Origin: JABMPJ01 sp964345005
GTDB lineage: Bacteria > Verrucomicrobiota > Kiritimatiellia > UBA8416 > JABMPJ01
Direction: 5' to 3'
NCBI GenBank assembly: GCA_964345005.1
Contig: CAYFPQ010000043.1
Span: 1 to 26,905 of the forward strand
Length of the DNA: 26,905 nucleotides
Positions 1-6,210 of the stretch are shown in pieces (position 1 is the first letter of the stretch; the number at the start of each line of letters is the position of its first letter). Made by a program: the position numbers and the translations under genes. The notes under the pieces were generated by a model that saw nothing but the letters and a program-made list of their open reading frames with translations, ran no database searches and was not told the DNA's origin.

Positions 1-575
1 CGTACCCATGGAGCAGCTTTCGCTCCTATGTGGGGCTAGAGCCGCCGGAAGAGATCCTGGATTACCGGTGGCTTAAGCAGATGGGTCGGGCAACCACAGG
101 AGGCAATCAGGGCGCCTACCGGCGCTACGTCAGCGGGTTCGTTCTGGATGAGGATGACGTGTTGACCGCAACGATGAAGGCCAGCCGCTACGCCATAGGT
201 GATGAGCGGTTTCGGGAGCGAACAGAGGATGGAGTATTGGGGGTGCGGCTGCACAAGGCAGATGACGGAGACATTGTATGGCCGGAAACGGAGCCGGTCG
301 AGCTTGAGAGAATTACAGCCCTCGTCTCAGAGCATTTCGAGGTAAGGGCAGAGGATCTGTGTTCACACGGCAGGCGGGTAGGGGAAGCGAAGGCGGTTGC
401 GGTCGAACTGTGCTGCCGTCTGAGCGGCTGCACGCAGCGTGAGGTGGCAAGGCATTTCGCCTACGGAAGCGAAAGCGCAATCGGCAAGCAGCGCCGGAAG
501 CTTGCCGGACAGATGGCGGAGGACGAATCTCTTGCCCGTGTCCTGAACCGACTGGTAAAGAAACTATGCGCTTAA
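1..575 (+). CDS. REP-associated tyrosine transposase (RAYT), C-terminal part
   Basis: The reading frame is open from the window edge (codons from base 3) to a TAA at 573-575, so the gene starts outside the window. The first codons read YPWSSFRSYVGLE, which matches the W-S-S-(Y/F) block that follows the HUH nuclease core in Y1 transposases of the RAYT type. The catalytic HUH and tyrosine residues are not in view. The last ~90 residues look like the DnaA-type C-terminal helix-turn-helix found on some RAYTs (GEAKAVAVELCCRLSG, then TQREVARHFAYGSESAIG). RAYTs act as single-strand nucleases on REP-type hairpins. One copy of a repeat starts at 576, immediately after the stop codon, as expected for a RAYT next to its cognate repeat. 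GTG at 30 is internal and not the start. Family call is firm; activity cannot be judged from a partial gene. Confidence 0.85.
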   Translation, partial: YPWSSFRSYVGLEPPEEILDYRWLKQMGRATTGGNQGAYRRYVSGFVLDEDDVLTATMKASRYAIGDERFRERTEDGVLGVRLHKADDGDIVWPETEPVELERITALVSEHFEVRAEDLCSHGRRVGEAKAVAVELCCRLSGCTQREVARHFAYGSESAIGKQRRKLAGQMAEDESLARVLNRLVKKLCA

Positions 576-619
576 TTCTAGTTTCTAGGTCTGACCCTGT
601 CTCCTTGACCCTGTCTCCT
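576..619 (+). repeat. RAYT-associated repeat, copy R1
   Basis: Begins TTCTAGTTTCTAGGTCTGAC directly after the RAYT stop and continues into two tandem copies of TGACCCTGTCTCCT. It is one of four copies in the first 3 kb of the motif TTCTAGTTTCYAGGTSTGAC (others near 1072-1101, 1340-1362 and 2806-2830). R1 and R3 are on the plus strand, R2 and R4 on the minus strand. Confidence 0.75.
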
Positions 620-733
620 CTCGATGTGAATGTTCTGTCGGGATTCGATATATCGCCGGATGCTGGTCTCCAAGTCGGGGCGGCGACAGAAATCATCCTT
701 TGATACGGTAGAGCCGTAGTGAAATGGGTTCAT
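578..733 (-). pseudogene. AAA ATPase, N-terminal fragment cut at repeat R1
   Basis: On the minus strand an ATG at 733-731, with a GCGGAG ribosome site about 10 bases upstream, opens a 51-codon frame beginning MNPFHYGSTVSKDDFCRRPD and continuing to YIESRQNIHIERR. This resembles the start of AAA ATPases of the type MNPF-YG--V-G-DFC-R--E, where the next residues should be the Walker A loop (GERR-GKTSL). The frame instead runs straight into repeat R1 and stops at 580-578 inside it. All catalytic parts are missing, so this is a truncated remnant. The family call rests on about 40 residues and is moderate; the truncation at the repeat boundary is seen directly. Confidence 0.6.
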
Positions 734-763
734 CCGAATAAACTCCGCTTTGATGTTCTCTCA

Positions 764-788
764 ATAGTGCAGTATTGCATAGTGCAGT
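764..788. promoter_or_regulatory. Paired ATAGTGCAGT direct repeats upstream of the ATPase remnant
   Basis: ATAGTGCAGT occurs at 764-773 and again at 779-788, with ATTGC between. On the minus strand they lie about 30-55 bases before the ATG of the ATPase remnant at 733. A similar arrangement of repeated TGCATT-like words lies upstream of the intact ATPase at 1361-2674. An operator role is inference. Confidence 0.3.
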
Positions 789-966
789 TTAGGATAGAGG
801 CGATATGGGGTCATATCAAGTGAAATCATCCCTATTATCGGATCCACCATGACTGATTCTTTTGTCATCGTGGGCCGTGCTATGCGTGCAATTCTGCGAA
901 GTCGGGGCTCCTGCAGCGCAGCGTGAACTTTGTCGTGAACCACGCCGAACAACTATCTCGTGAACC

Positions 967-1001
967 TTGTCGTGAACTGTTTTCGGGTTAGTTCACGACA
1001 A
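967..1001. repeat. REP-like hairpin with 12-bp perfect stem
   Basis: TTGTCGTGAACT at 967-978 is the exact reverse complement of AGTTCACGACAA at 990-1001, with an 11-base loop. A further copy of the stem word lies at 923-940 in direct orientation. Its position among RAYT relics makes it a candidate RAYT target hairpin. Confidence 0.55.
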
Positions 1002-1037
1002 AGAGCACGATTCAGTTAGTTTCGAGACAGTTCTCTG

Positions 1038-1101
1038 TCAGGGCAGGGTCTCAGGGCAGGGTCACACCTTCTCAGGGCAGGGTCACACCTGGAAACTAGA
1101 A
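1038..1101 (-). repeat. Repeat R2 with three tandem TCAGGGCAGGGTC units
   Basis: TCAGGGCAGGGTC occurs at 1038-1050, 1051-1063 and 1072-1084. The last unit runs into CACACCTGGAAACTAGAA, the inverted form of the R1/R3 motif. Read on the minus strand the order is the TTCTAGTTTCCAGGTGTGAC core followed by repeated GACCCTGCCCTGA. This matches the tandem GACCCTGTCTCCT tail of R1. Confidence 0.65.
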
Positions 1102-1322
1102 AGTGGATGATTGCAGCTTTCTCTTGATCTGCTTCATCGTGTGGGCCAGGGCGGCATCCTCCTTCAGCCGGGCCGTGAGCATCTGGCGCTGTTTGCGGAC
1201 AGCGCTTTCGCTCTTGCTAGCCGAAATACCTGGCAATGTCCCGTTGCGTACAGCCGCTCAGACGACAGCACAGTTCGATCGCCACGGCCTTGGCATGTGC
1301 GCAACCTGACACTTCTCCGCGC
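1096..1322 (-). pseudogene. Decayed C-terminal tail of a second RAYT transposase
   Basis: Read on the minus strand, one frame gives CAHAKAVAIELCCRLSGCTQ and then RDIARYFG before a TAG. One base away another frame continues SKSESAVRKQRQMLTARLKE and ends KRKLQSSTF at a stop at 1098-1096. Together these parallel the intact RAYT tail at 3-575 (EAKAVAVELCCRLSGCTQRE, then YGSESAIGKQRRKL). The match needs a frameshift near 1215, and upstream of about 1322 the similarity stops and a TGA appears in frame. Repeat R2 follows the stop as R1 follows the intact gene. This is a dead fragment oriented opposite to the first RAYT. Confidence 0.7.
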
Positions 1323-1339
1323 AACCGTCAACTCATGAT

Positions 1340-1362
1340 TTCTAGTTTCCAGGTGTGACCCT
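1340..1362 (+). repeat. RAYT-associated repeat, copy R3
   Basis: TTCTAGTTTCCAGGTGTGAC followed by CCT. The stop codon of the minus-strand ATPase at 1363-1361 overlaps its last bases. R2 and R3 bracket the decayed RAYT tail in inverted orientation; R3 and R4 bracket the ATPase gene. Confidence 0.65.
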
Positions 1363-2674
1363 AACTCCCCTGAGGCAGGTGCCTTACGGCATACAGCGGG
1401 AGAATATCAATGTCGCCGAGCGTTCCAAAATTCTCAAGGGAGATACGGATACCTTTCGATAGTCCTCTTTCGGCCATGAAGAGTCGCAAGCTTTGCATTT
1501 GCCCCTTGGTGCCGGCTTTTACCTCAATCGGCAACATCGTGTCCCCCGCCTGAATCACATAGTCTACCTCCGCGTTACTGCTCCTGGCTTCGCGATGCCA
1601 ATAGTGCAGGGCCGGCTTGCGAGACGGATTAGCGTATGCAAGAAGCTCCTGTGCAACGAAAGCTTCCGCAACATGCCCCCGGTTGATGGCCTTGAAATCC
1701 CGGGCAAGAAGAAATGAAGACAAGTCAAGACCCAGGAGTCTTTGATGGATGCCAACATCGAAAAGGACCGCCTTGAATCTCCTGGGGTTGGCTTGAGCCC
1801 CCAAAGGCAGTCCTCGCGCACTGCTGTGATGAATCTTGTATGCAATACCGGCACTTACGAGGAGATTAAGGGCATCCCCAAGAATCGCGGCGGAGCTTCC
1901 CGATGCGATTTCCGAATACTTGAACTTGTTTCCCGCCTGAAACACGAGCGATTCGAATACCTCTGTCAATCGCGCCACAGGGGCTCGGTCTTTATACTTG
2001 GCAAAGTCATCCTTGATTGTGACAATCAGATCATCCAGGCGGGTCTGCGCTGTCCTGATATCCTGTGTTCGCGCATAGGTCTTGACGACCTCGGGTAGGC
2101 CGCCAAGCAGTAGATATTCCCGCAATCGGTCGACCAGTCTCGTGTGGAATGGCTCGTCAACAGGTTGTGAAAAGTCGGACTCCATAGCCATTTCCAGAAC
2201 GGCCTTGTCGCCAAGCGCTTCCATAAACTCGCTGAAACTCATTGGGTACATGAAGAAAGAAGATATTCTTCCCACACCCATTGAGGGGATCTCACCAAGC
2301 GCAAACTCAAGCAGCGAACCGGCCGCCACGACATGTAGGTCGGGCATATCCTCATAGAAGAAGCGCAGTGAGCTGATGGCATTTGGACAGGCCTGTATTT
2401 CATCGAAAAACAGAAGTGTCTTTCCTGCTTCTATCGGCGTAGCGAAGAATGCTGACAGTTTACGCACGATCGGCGCTGGATCGAGCGAATCGGAAAAGAA
2501 CTCCTGCACCTGCTTCTGTTTCTCGAAATTTATCTCAAGGAAGTGGTCAAACCTTCTACCGAGTTCACGCACGGCGTAGGTCTTGCCTACCTGTCTGGCG
2601 CCCCTGATAAGCAGAACCTTTCTGTCCGGTGCGTCTGCCCATTCACTGAGAGATCGGAAAGCATCTCGATTCAC
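1361..2674 (-). CDS. AAA_14/DUF4143 family ATP-binding protein
   Basis: A 437-residue P-loop protein. Walker A is GARQVGKT at residues 25-32 and Walker B is LLFFDEIQ at 87-94. The C-terminal third has the DUF4143 pattern with a PD-(D/E)xK-like core (AEVDYVI, then PIEVKAG). Length is usual for the family. The start is GTG at 2674-2672, with AAAGGGA seven bases upstream on the minus strand. These proteins are common accessory genes in bacteria and archaea; their role is unsettled and ideas range from toxin-antitoxin-like or defence functions to mobile-element cargo. No partner gene is beside it here. Repeats R3 and R4 lie at its two sides, which suggests it arrived or spread as a repeat-bounded unit (inference). 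Confidence 0.85.
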   Translation of the reverse strand: MNRDAFRSLSEWADAPDRKVLLIRGARQVGKTYAVRELGRRFDHFLEINFEKQKQVQEFFSDSLDPAPIVRKLSAFFATPIEAGKTLLFFDEIQACPNAISSLRFFYEDMPDLHVVAAGSLLEFALGEIPSMGVGRISSFFMYPMSFSEFMEALGDKAVLEMAMESDFSQPVDEPFHTRLVDRLREYLLLGGLPEVVKTYARTQDIRTAQTRLDDLIVTIKDDFAKYKDRAPVARLTEVFESLVFQAGNKFKYSEIASGSSAAILGDALNLLVSAGIAYKIHHSSARGLPLGAQANPRRFKAVLFDVGIHQRLLGLDLSSFLLARDFKAINRGHVAEAFVAQELLAYANPSRKPALHYWHREARSSNAEVDYVIQAGDTMLPIEVKAGTKGQMQSLRLFMAERGLSKGIRISLENFGTLGDIDILPLYAVRHLPQGS

Positions 2675-2727
2675 GGTATCCCTTTCTTCTTTGGTTATCC
2701 AGTCACAGGCTGGAGATCAGATGCGCA

Positions 2728-2777
2728 TAATGCAAGGCAATAATGTATCCGTAATGCAGAAAATGCAAGGCAATAAC
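2728..2777 (-). promoter_or_regulatory. Direct repeats AATGCAAGGCAATAA upstream of the ATPase
   Basis: AATGCAAGGCAATAA occurs twice, starting near 2728 and 2763, 35 bases apart, with a third TAATGCA between them. They lie 55-100 bases before the GTG start of the ATPase, a suitable place for promoter or operator elements. Binding by the ATPase or any other protein is unproven. Confidence 0.4.
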
Positions 2778-2805
2778 GAGGGGCCGCAGTCGGGCTGAGA
2801 GGGCT

Positions 2806-2830
2806 GACAGGGCCACACCTAGAAACTAGA
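2806..2830 (-). repeat. RAYT-associated repeat, copy R4
   Basis: ACAGGGCCACACCTAGAAAC followed by TAGA, the inverted form of R1/R3 with one difference in the GTGTGACCCTG part. It lies upstream of the ATPase and faces R3. Confidence 0.6.
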
Positions 2831-2919
2831 TCCTGATGATTTCCTATGCTAGTAGCTGGACAGTCTAGCCAGGACGGAGGGGAGTCAAATGGAAGCTGTG
2901 CGGACATTGCCGGATGTCC

Positions 2920-2960
2920 CCTGTCGGGGATCTGCCTTCGCCAAGGCTTCGGCGGACAGG
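2920..2960. repeat. Dispersed palindromic repeat with core TTCGCCAAGGCTTCGGCGGA
   Basis: Outer arms CCTGTC (2920-2925) and GACAGG (2955-2960) enclose nested GCC/GGC pairs. Translated, the core gives the FAKASADR peptide often seen as a spurious ORF wherever this repeat family occurs. It is a non-coding dispersed element. Confidence 0.5.
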
Positions 2961-3009
2961 CAATGGGAAAGCGCGCGTGAAGAGAAGTCACTCGACCGGC
3001 GGCGATGCC

Positions 3010-3080
3010 GAGGTGCTTTTTCAACCATCGGCGCCCCTTCTTCATGCTACGCAGAACATAGACGAAGCAAGGACGCGCGT
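3010..3080 (-). pseudogene. GIY-YIG nuclease remnant downstream of tRNA-Ser
   Basis: After the tRNA-Ser, the minus strand reads CFVYVLRSMKKG, the typical start of small GIY-YIG proteins, and then RRWLKKHL, which resembles their C-terminal end. The middle of the domain, including the YIG block, is missing. The parallel with the intact gene at 3164-3418 (CYVYVLHSASKG) is clear for the first 12 residues. This is probably an internally deleted second copy. Confidence 0.45.
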
Positions 3081-3092
3081 TGGCGGCAGTGG

Positions 3093-3177
3093 CGGAGGGA
3101 GTGGGATTCGAACCCACGGACGGTTGCCCGTCGCCGGTTTTCAAGACCGGTGCTTTCGTCCACTCAGCCATCCCTCC
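3093..3177 (-). tRNA. tRNA-Ser (anticodon UGA)
   Basis: On the minus strand the acceptor stem GGAGGGA pairs with TCCCTCC, followed by discriminator G. The D-arm contains TGGCTGAGTGG. The anticodon arm CCGGTCTTGAAAACCGG gives anticodon TGA. A long variable arm (CGACGGGCAACCGTCC region) precedes the T-arm with GGTTCGAATCC. The long variable arm and G discriminator are class II serine features. CCA is not encoded. The 5' end overlaps the 3' end of the GIY-YIG gene by 14 bases. Confidence 0.95.
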
Positions 3178-3418
3178 GTTCAATCTGTTTCGTCAACCAC
3201 TGCCGTCCCCAGCCGGACTTAAGGTACCGTTCCCGCTTCAGTGCAGTCGTTCTGTCATCACAGGTCTCGACACGCAAACACTGCCACGGAATACCGTTCC
3301 TCGTCGAGCGCACCTTGCCTTCATTGTGCTGTTTCAGCCGCCTCTCCGGGTCTTCCGACGACCCTATGTAGAGGCTACCCTTGCTTGCACTGTGCAACAC
3401 GTACACGTAGCAACTCAC
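3164..3418 (-). CDS. Small GIY-YIG nuclease superfamily protein
   Basis: An 84-residue single-domain protein. The GIY block appears as YVYVLHS, the YIG block as SLYIGSSEDPERRLKQHNEG (with the family arginine in ERR), and the metal-binding glutamate region as ALKRERYLKSGWG. This is the usual size for stand-alone UPF0213-like GIY-YIG proteins, which are predicted endonucleases of unknown substrate. The start is GTG at 3418-3416, with GGAGAA upstream on the minus strand. Its last codons and stop lie inside the 5' end of the tRNA-Ser gene. It lies between a partial tRNA-Ser copy upstream and the full tRNA downstream. Confidence 0.75.
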   Translation of the reverse strand: MSCYVYVLHSASKGSLYIGSSEDPERRLKQHNEGKVRSTRNGIPWQCLRVETCDDRTTALKRERYLKSGWGRQWLTKQIERRDG

Positions 3419-3445
3419 ACCGCATTCTCCATATCCGGTTTTTCA

Positions 3446-3508
3446 CGTGAGGTCCGCCAGAGCGGACCAACGTGATCGCGTCAGCTCTGCTCCGCAGAGC
3501 TACACGCG
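3446..3508. repeat. Two adjacent hairpins inserted behind the partial tRNA copy
   Basis: The first hairpin has stem GGTCCGC/GCGGACC within CACGTGAGGTCCGCCAGAGC and GGACCAACGTG (3446-3472). The second pairs CGCGTCAGCTCTGC with GCAGAGCTACACGCG, with one bulge, at about 3477-3508. Both look like dispersed palindromic elements. The second abuts the point where the tRNA similarity breaks off at 3510. Confidence 0.5.
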
Positions 3509-3510
3509 AC

Positions 3511-3545
3511 AAGACCGGTGCTTTCGTCCACTCAGCCATCCCTCC
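3511..3545 (-). pseudogene. Partial tRNA-Ser copy (5' half)
   Basis: The 35 bases at 3511-3545 are identical to 3143-3177, the 5' half of the tRNA-Ser gene up to the anticodon loop. The rest of the tRNA is absent and a hairpin follows at once. It cannot fold as a tRNA. Confidence 0.85.
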
Positions 3546-3681
3546 GATTGGTGAATAGCGGGGAGAGAACCTATCCGCTTTCGGACGTGAAGACCAGCCT
3601 GAAAAGGTGTCATGGAACCGGCGAATGACGGAATGGCTCAAACAGGCTGGACGGGGTGCGGTAGTGTGGTAGCATCTGGCT

Positions 3682-4305
3682 ATGGTTACGATCCCGAATG
3701 CTTTGAGTGTCGTCCGGTTGCTTCTGGTGCCACTGCTGTACCTGTTGGCGATGCGTGGGATGCACGCTGAATTCCTCGGGGTGCTGATGGTTTCCTTCGC
3801 AACCGACCTGGTGGACGGTCCCATCGCGCGGTGCCTGAACCAGATGTCGGATATTGGCGCGCAGCTTGATAGTTGGGCCGATTTTGCCGTTTACGTCAGT
3901 GTCCCGATCTGGTGGGCGTGGCTCTGGCCCGACGTGATGGCTATCCAGCGGCCGTATGTGATTGCCATACTCGTGAGCGTCATTGCCCCTGCCATTACCG
4001 GTGTCATAAAGTACGGCCGTCTTCCCTGTCTCCATACCTATGGGGCCAAGGCTTTGGCGGTCTGCGTGGGTGTCAGCCTGATTCTCATGTTCGGGTTCGA
4101 TGTCTACTGGCCGTTCCGTTTCTGTGTGCCGCTCGCCGTTGTCACGGCGGCCGACGAGATCGTGGCGATCACCGTGCTGCGAAGCTGGCGCCCCAACGTG
4201 CGCACATCATGGCACGCCATCCGTTTGCGTCGTGCAGGCAAGGACATCGATCACGTCCCCAACGCCACCGCTTCCAGCTACCACCCACGGGGCTGGCGGG
4301 AATAA
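3682..4305 (+). CDS. CDP-alcohol phosphatidyltransferase family protein
   Basis: A 207-residue membrane protein with the complete signature D-x2-D-G-x2-A-R-x8-G-x3-D-x3-D: D42, D45-G46, A49-R50, G59, D63 and D67. The N-terminus TIPNALSVVRLLLVP is the usual lead-in. Hydrophobic segments lie near residues 13-40, 68-85, 90-108, 122-140 and 145-165. Enzymes of this family move a phosphatidyl group from CDP-diacylglycerol to an alcohol such as glycerol 3-phosphate or inositol. PgsA is the commonest type, but the substrate cannot be told from sequence. The basic tail from about residue 170 is longer than in E. coli PgsA. The start is ATG at 3682; no strong ribosome site is visible. It stands alone, 67 bases before gatC. 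Confidence 0.85.
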   Translation: MVTIPNALSVVRLLLVPLLYLLAMRGMHAEFLGVLMVSFATDLVDGPIARCLNQMSDIGAQLDSWADFAVYVSVPIWWAWLWPDVMAIQRPYVIAILVSVIAPAITGVIKYGRLPCLHTYGAKALAVCVGVSLILMFGFDVYWPFRFCVPLAVVTAADEIVAITVLRSWRPNVRTSWHAIRLRRAGKDIDHVPNATASSYHPRGWRE

Positions 4306-4311
4306 GCGGAC

Positions 4312-4341
4312 TTGTATCCTGGCCCCGTTTTTCCGTATGCT
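4312..4341 (+). promoter_or_regulatory. Candidate sigma70 promoter for gatCAB
   Basis: TTGTAT at 4312-4317 and TATGCT at 4336-4341 are separated by 18 bases, about 32 bases before the gatC start. Inferred from consensus only. Confidence 0.4.
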
Positions 4342-4372
4342 CACCCCTTCGTTTTGACAGGAGAATGTGTTC

Positions 4373-4678
4373 ATGGCGGATGAGGTAAAGCAGGGGCCGG
4401 AGGGGATCGATACGGCGTACGTGGCGCACCTGGCGCGGATGTATCTCTCGGAGGAGGAAATCGCCCGGTTCCAGCCGCAACTGGAGCAAGTCGTAGAGTA
4501 CGTCGCTAAGCTTCAGGAGCTGGATGTCAGCGACATCGAACCGACTTCGCACGCCCAGCCTCTAACCAATGTCATGCGTGAGGATGGTGTGCGCGAAGGC
4601 TTGGCCAACGATCAGGCCATGACCAACGCCCCCGAGAGTATCCAGGGGCAGTTCCTCGTGCCCAAGATTGTGGAATAG
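4373..4678 (+). CDS. gatC: Asp/Glu-tRNA amidotransferase subunit C
   Basis: A 101-residue protein with the GatC pattern: D-T-A-Y-VAHLARMYLSEEEIARFQPQ near the N-terminus, then LQELDVSDIEPTSHA and NVMREDGVREGLAN, ending in APESIQGQFLVPKIVE. GatC bridges GatA and GatB in the complex that converts Glu-tRNA(Gln) and Asp-tRNA(Asn) to the amidated forms. ATG at 4373 is preferred over the in-frame GTG at 4367 because AGGAGA ends about 8 bases before the ATG, while the GTG is too close to it. It is first in a gatC-gatA-gatB order. Confidence 0.95.
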   Translation: MADEVKQGPEGIDTAYVAHLARMYLSEEEIARFQPQLEQVVEYVAKLQELDVSDIEPTSHAQPLTNVMREDGVREGLANDQAMTNAPESIQGQFLVPKIVE

Positions 4679-4764
4679 GGCGGGAAGGATGAACAGCCGA
4701 ACATTCGAACAGCCAAACTACGAACGGGGTGTTTTGAGTGCGAGGTTCTGAATTGTGAGCAGGG
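4679..4764. repeat. Short GAAC-rich degenerate repeat between gatC and gatA
   Basis: The segment 4690-4725 reads TGAACAGCCGAACATTCGAA then CAGCCAAACTACGAAC, that is GAACA or GAAC words spaced 7-8 bases apart. It resembles the GAAC heptamer-type tracts found between genes in related genomes. The gap is unusually long for gatC-gatA. Confidence 0.35.
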
Positions 4765-6210
4765 ATGGAATTCGACTTCGATAGCCTGACCGTTCATGGA
4801 CTGCGGGAGCAGCTTAGGAGCGGGGAAACATCATCGGTAGAGGCCGTGAAGGCGCTGATGGAAGCGATCAGCGCGCGCGATGACGATCTGAAGGCCTATG
4901 TATCGGTCGATTCTGAAGACGCTTTGGCGCAGGCCGAGGCGGCCGACAAGAAGCGCACGGCGGGTGAAGATGCACCGCTGCTGGGGATTCCTGTTGCGAT
5001 CAAGGATGTGCTGAATGTGACGGGACAGCCCTGTACCTGCGGCTCCCGGATCCTGCAGGGCTACGTGGCGCCCTATGACGCGACGGCCATCGCAAGGCTG
5101 CGTGCGGCGGGCGCGGTCTTTGTGGGACGCACGAACATGGACGAGTTTGCCATGGGCGGCACTACCGAGAACTCCAGTATCCAGGTGACACGTAATCCGC
5201 ACGATCACGACTCTGTGCCGGGGGGCTCCAGCGGGGGGTCGGCGGCGGCCGTCGGCGGCGGTATTGCCGTGGCGGCTTTGGGAACGGATACGGGCGGCTC
5301 GATCCGGCAGCCGGCCTCGTTCTGCGGCTGCGTGGGGCTGAAGCCGACATACGGCCGCATTTCCCGCTATGGTCTCACCGCGTTTGCCTCGTCCCTCGAC
5401 CAGATCGGCCCAATGACGCACGACGTGCGCGACGCCGCGATTCTTCTCGAGGCGATGGCGGGGGTCGACCCGATGGATTCGTCGTCGGTCGACCAACCGA
5501 TTCCGGATTATACCGCCGCGCTGACAGGCGATCTCAAGGGCATGACGCTGGGGTTGCCGAGGGAGTACTTCGTCGAAGGTGTGGACCCCGAGGTGGCCGC
5601 GGCCGTCCGTGCTGCTGTCGACCGTTGTCGGGAACTGGGGGCGGATATTCTCGAGGTGAGCCTGCCGCATACGGAGTATGCCATCGCGACCTACTACGTG
5701 ATTGCCACGGCTGAGGCATCGGCGAACCTGGCGCGCTTTGACGGTGTCCGCTACGGACGGCGTGCGGAGGGCGGTACGGACCCGATCGACATGTATGGCA
5801 AGACCCGCGAGCAGGGATTCGGCCAGGAGGTGAAGCGACGGATCATCCTCGGTACCTACGTGTTGAGCAGCGGCTACTATGATGCTTACTACCTGACCGG
5901 CCAGAAAGTCCGGACGCTTATTCGTCGCGATTTCGAGCAGGCCTTCGAGAAATGCGATGCCATCCTTGCGCCGGTGGCGCCGACGGCGGCCTACAAGATT
6001 GGCGAGAAGATCGATGATCCGCTGCAGATGTACCTCGGTGATATGTTTACGGCCACGGTCAACCTGGCCGGGAATTGCGGTTTGGCGGTTCCGTGCGGCA
6101 AGACGTCGAAGGGGTTGCCCATTGGGCTCCAGGTCATAGGTCCAGACTTAGGTGAGGAACAGGTGTTACGCGTGGGGCATGCCTACGAGCAGTCGGAGGC
6201 AACATCGTGA
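4765..6210 (+). CDS. gatA: Asp/Glu-tRNA amidotransferase subunit A
   Basis: A 481-residue amidase-signature protein, normal for GatA. The catalytic triad is visible: K80 in GIPVAIKDVLNV, cis-Ser S155 in PGGSSGGSAAAVGGG, and nucleophile S179 in GTDTGGSIRQPASFCG. GatA releases ammonia from glutamine and passes it to GatB through a tunnel. The C-terminal TVNLAGNCGLAVPCG and GLPIGLQVIG blocks are complete. The start is ATG at 4765, behind GAGCAGGG. The stop TGA (6208-6210) overlaps the GTG start of gatB by 3 bases, implying translational coupling. Confidence 0.97.
   Translation: MEFDFDSLTVHGLREQLRSGETSSVEAVKALMEAISARDDDLKAYVSVDSEDALAQAEAADKKRTAGEDAPLLGIPVAIKDVLNVTGQPCTCGSRILQGYVAPYDATAIARLRAAGAVFVGRTNMDEFAMGGTTENSSIQVTRNPHDHDSVPGGSSGGSAAAVGGGIAVAALGTDTGGSIRQPASFCGCVGLKPTYGRISRYGLTAFASSLDQIGPMTHDVRDAAILLEAMAGVDPMDSSSVDQPIPDYTAALTGDLKGMTLGLPREYFVEGVDPEVAAAVRAAVDRCRELGADILEVSLPHTEYAIATYYVIATAEASANLARFDGVRYGRRAEGGTDPIDMYGKTREQGFGQEVKRRIILGTYVLSSGYYDAYYLTGQKVRTLIRRDFEQAFEKCDAILAPVAPTAAYKIGEKIDDPLQMYLGDMFTATVNLAGNCGLAVPCGKTSKGLPIGLQVIGPDLGEEQVLRVGHAYEQSEATS

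Larger units (their letters stand above)
734..1095. other. Gene-free stretch between two transposase relics
   Basis: No supportable coding region. It holds the paired repeats at 764-788, the words GTGAACTTTGTCGTGAAC (923-940) and GTGAACCTTGTCGTGAAC (960-977), the inverted hairpin at 967-1001 and the TCAGGGCAGGGTC triplet at 1038-1084. The minus-strand frame at 761-952 has no recognisable family features and is probably chance. Confidence 0.5.

Noticed and set aside
923..977. Repeated GTGAAC...GTGAAC words as a CRISPR array
   Set aside because: Only two direct copies with a 19-base interval, and an inverted third copy. No cas genes are present.
2695..3183. 162-residue minus-strand frame with MAEWTKAPVLKTG
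   Set aside because: It is the tRNA-Ser translated in frame with flanking sequence, a well-known spurious ORF type. Only the GIY-YIG-like piece inside it was kept, as a remnant.
2889..3371. 160-residue plus-strand frame with FAKASADR
   Set aside because: It is made of a dispersed palindromic repeat and the complement of the tRNA and GIY-YIG genes.
3511..3545. Second functional tRNA-Ser
   Set aside because: Only the 5' half is present; no 3' acceptor strand or T-arm follows.
3143..3545. A prophage or large integrative element bounded by the 35-base tRNA repeat
   Set aside because: Only about 400 bases lie between the copies and there is no integrase; a small duplication fits better.
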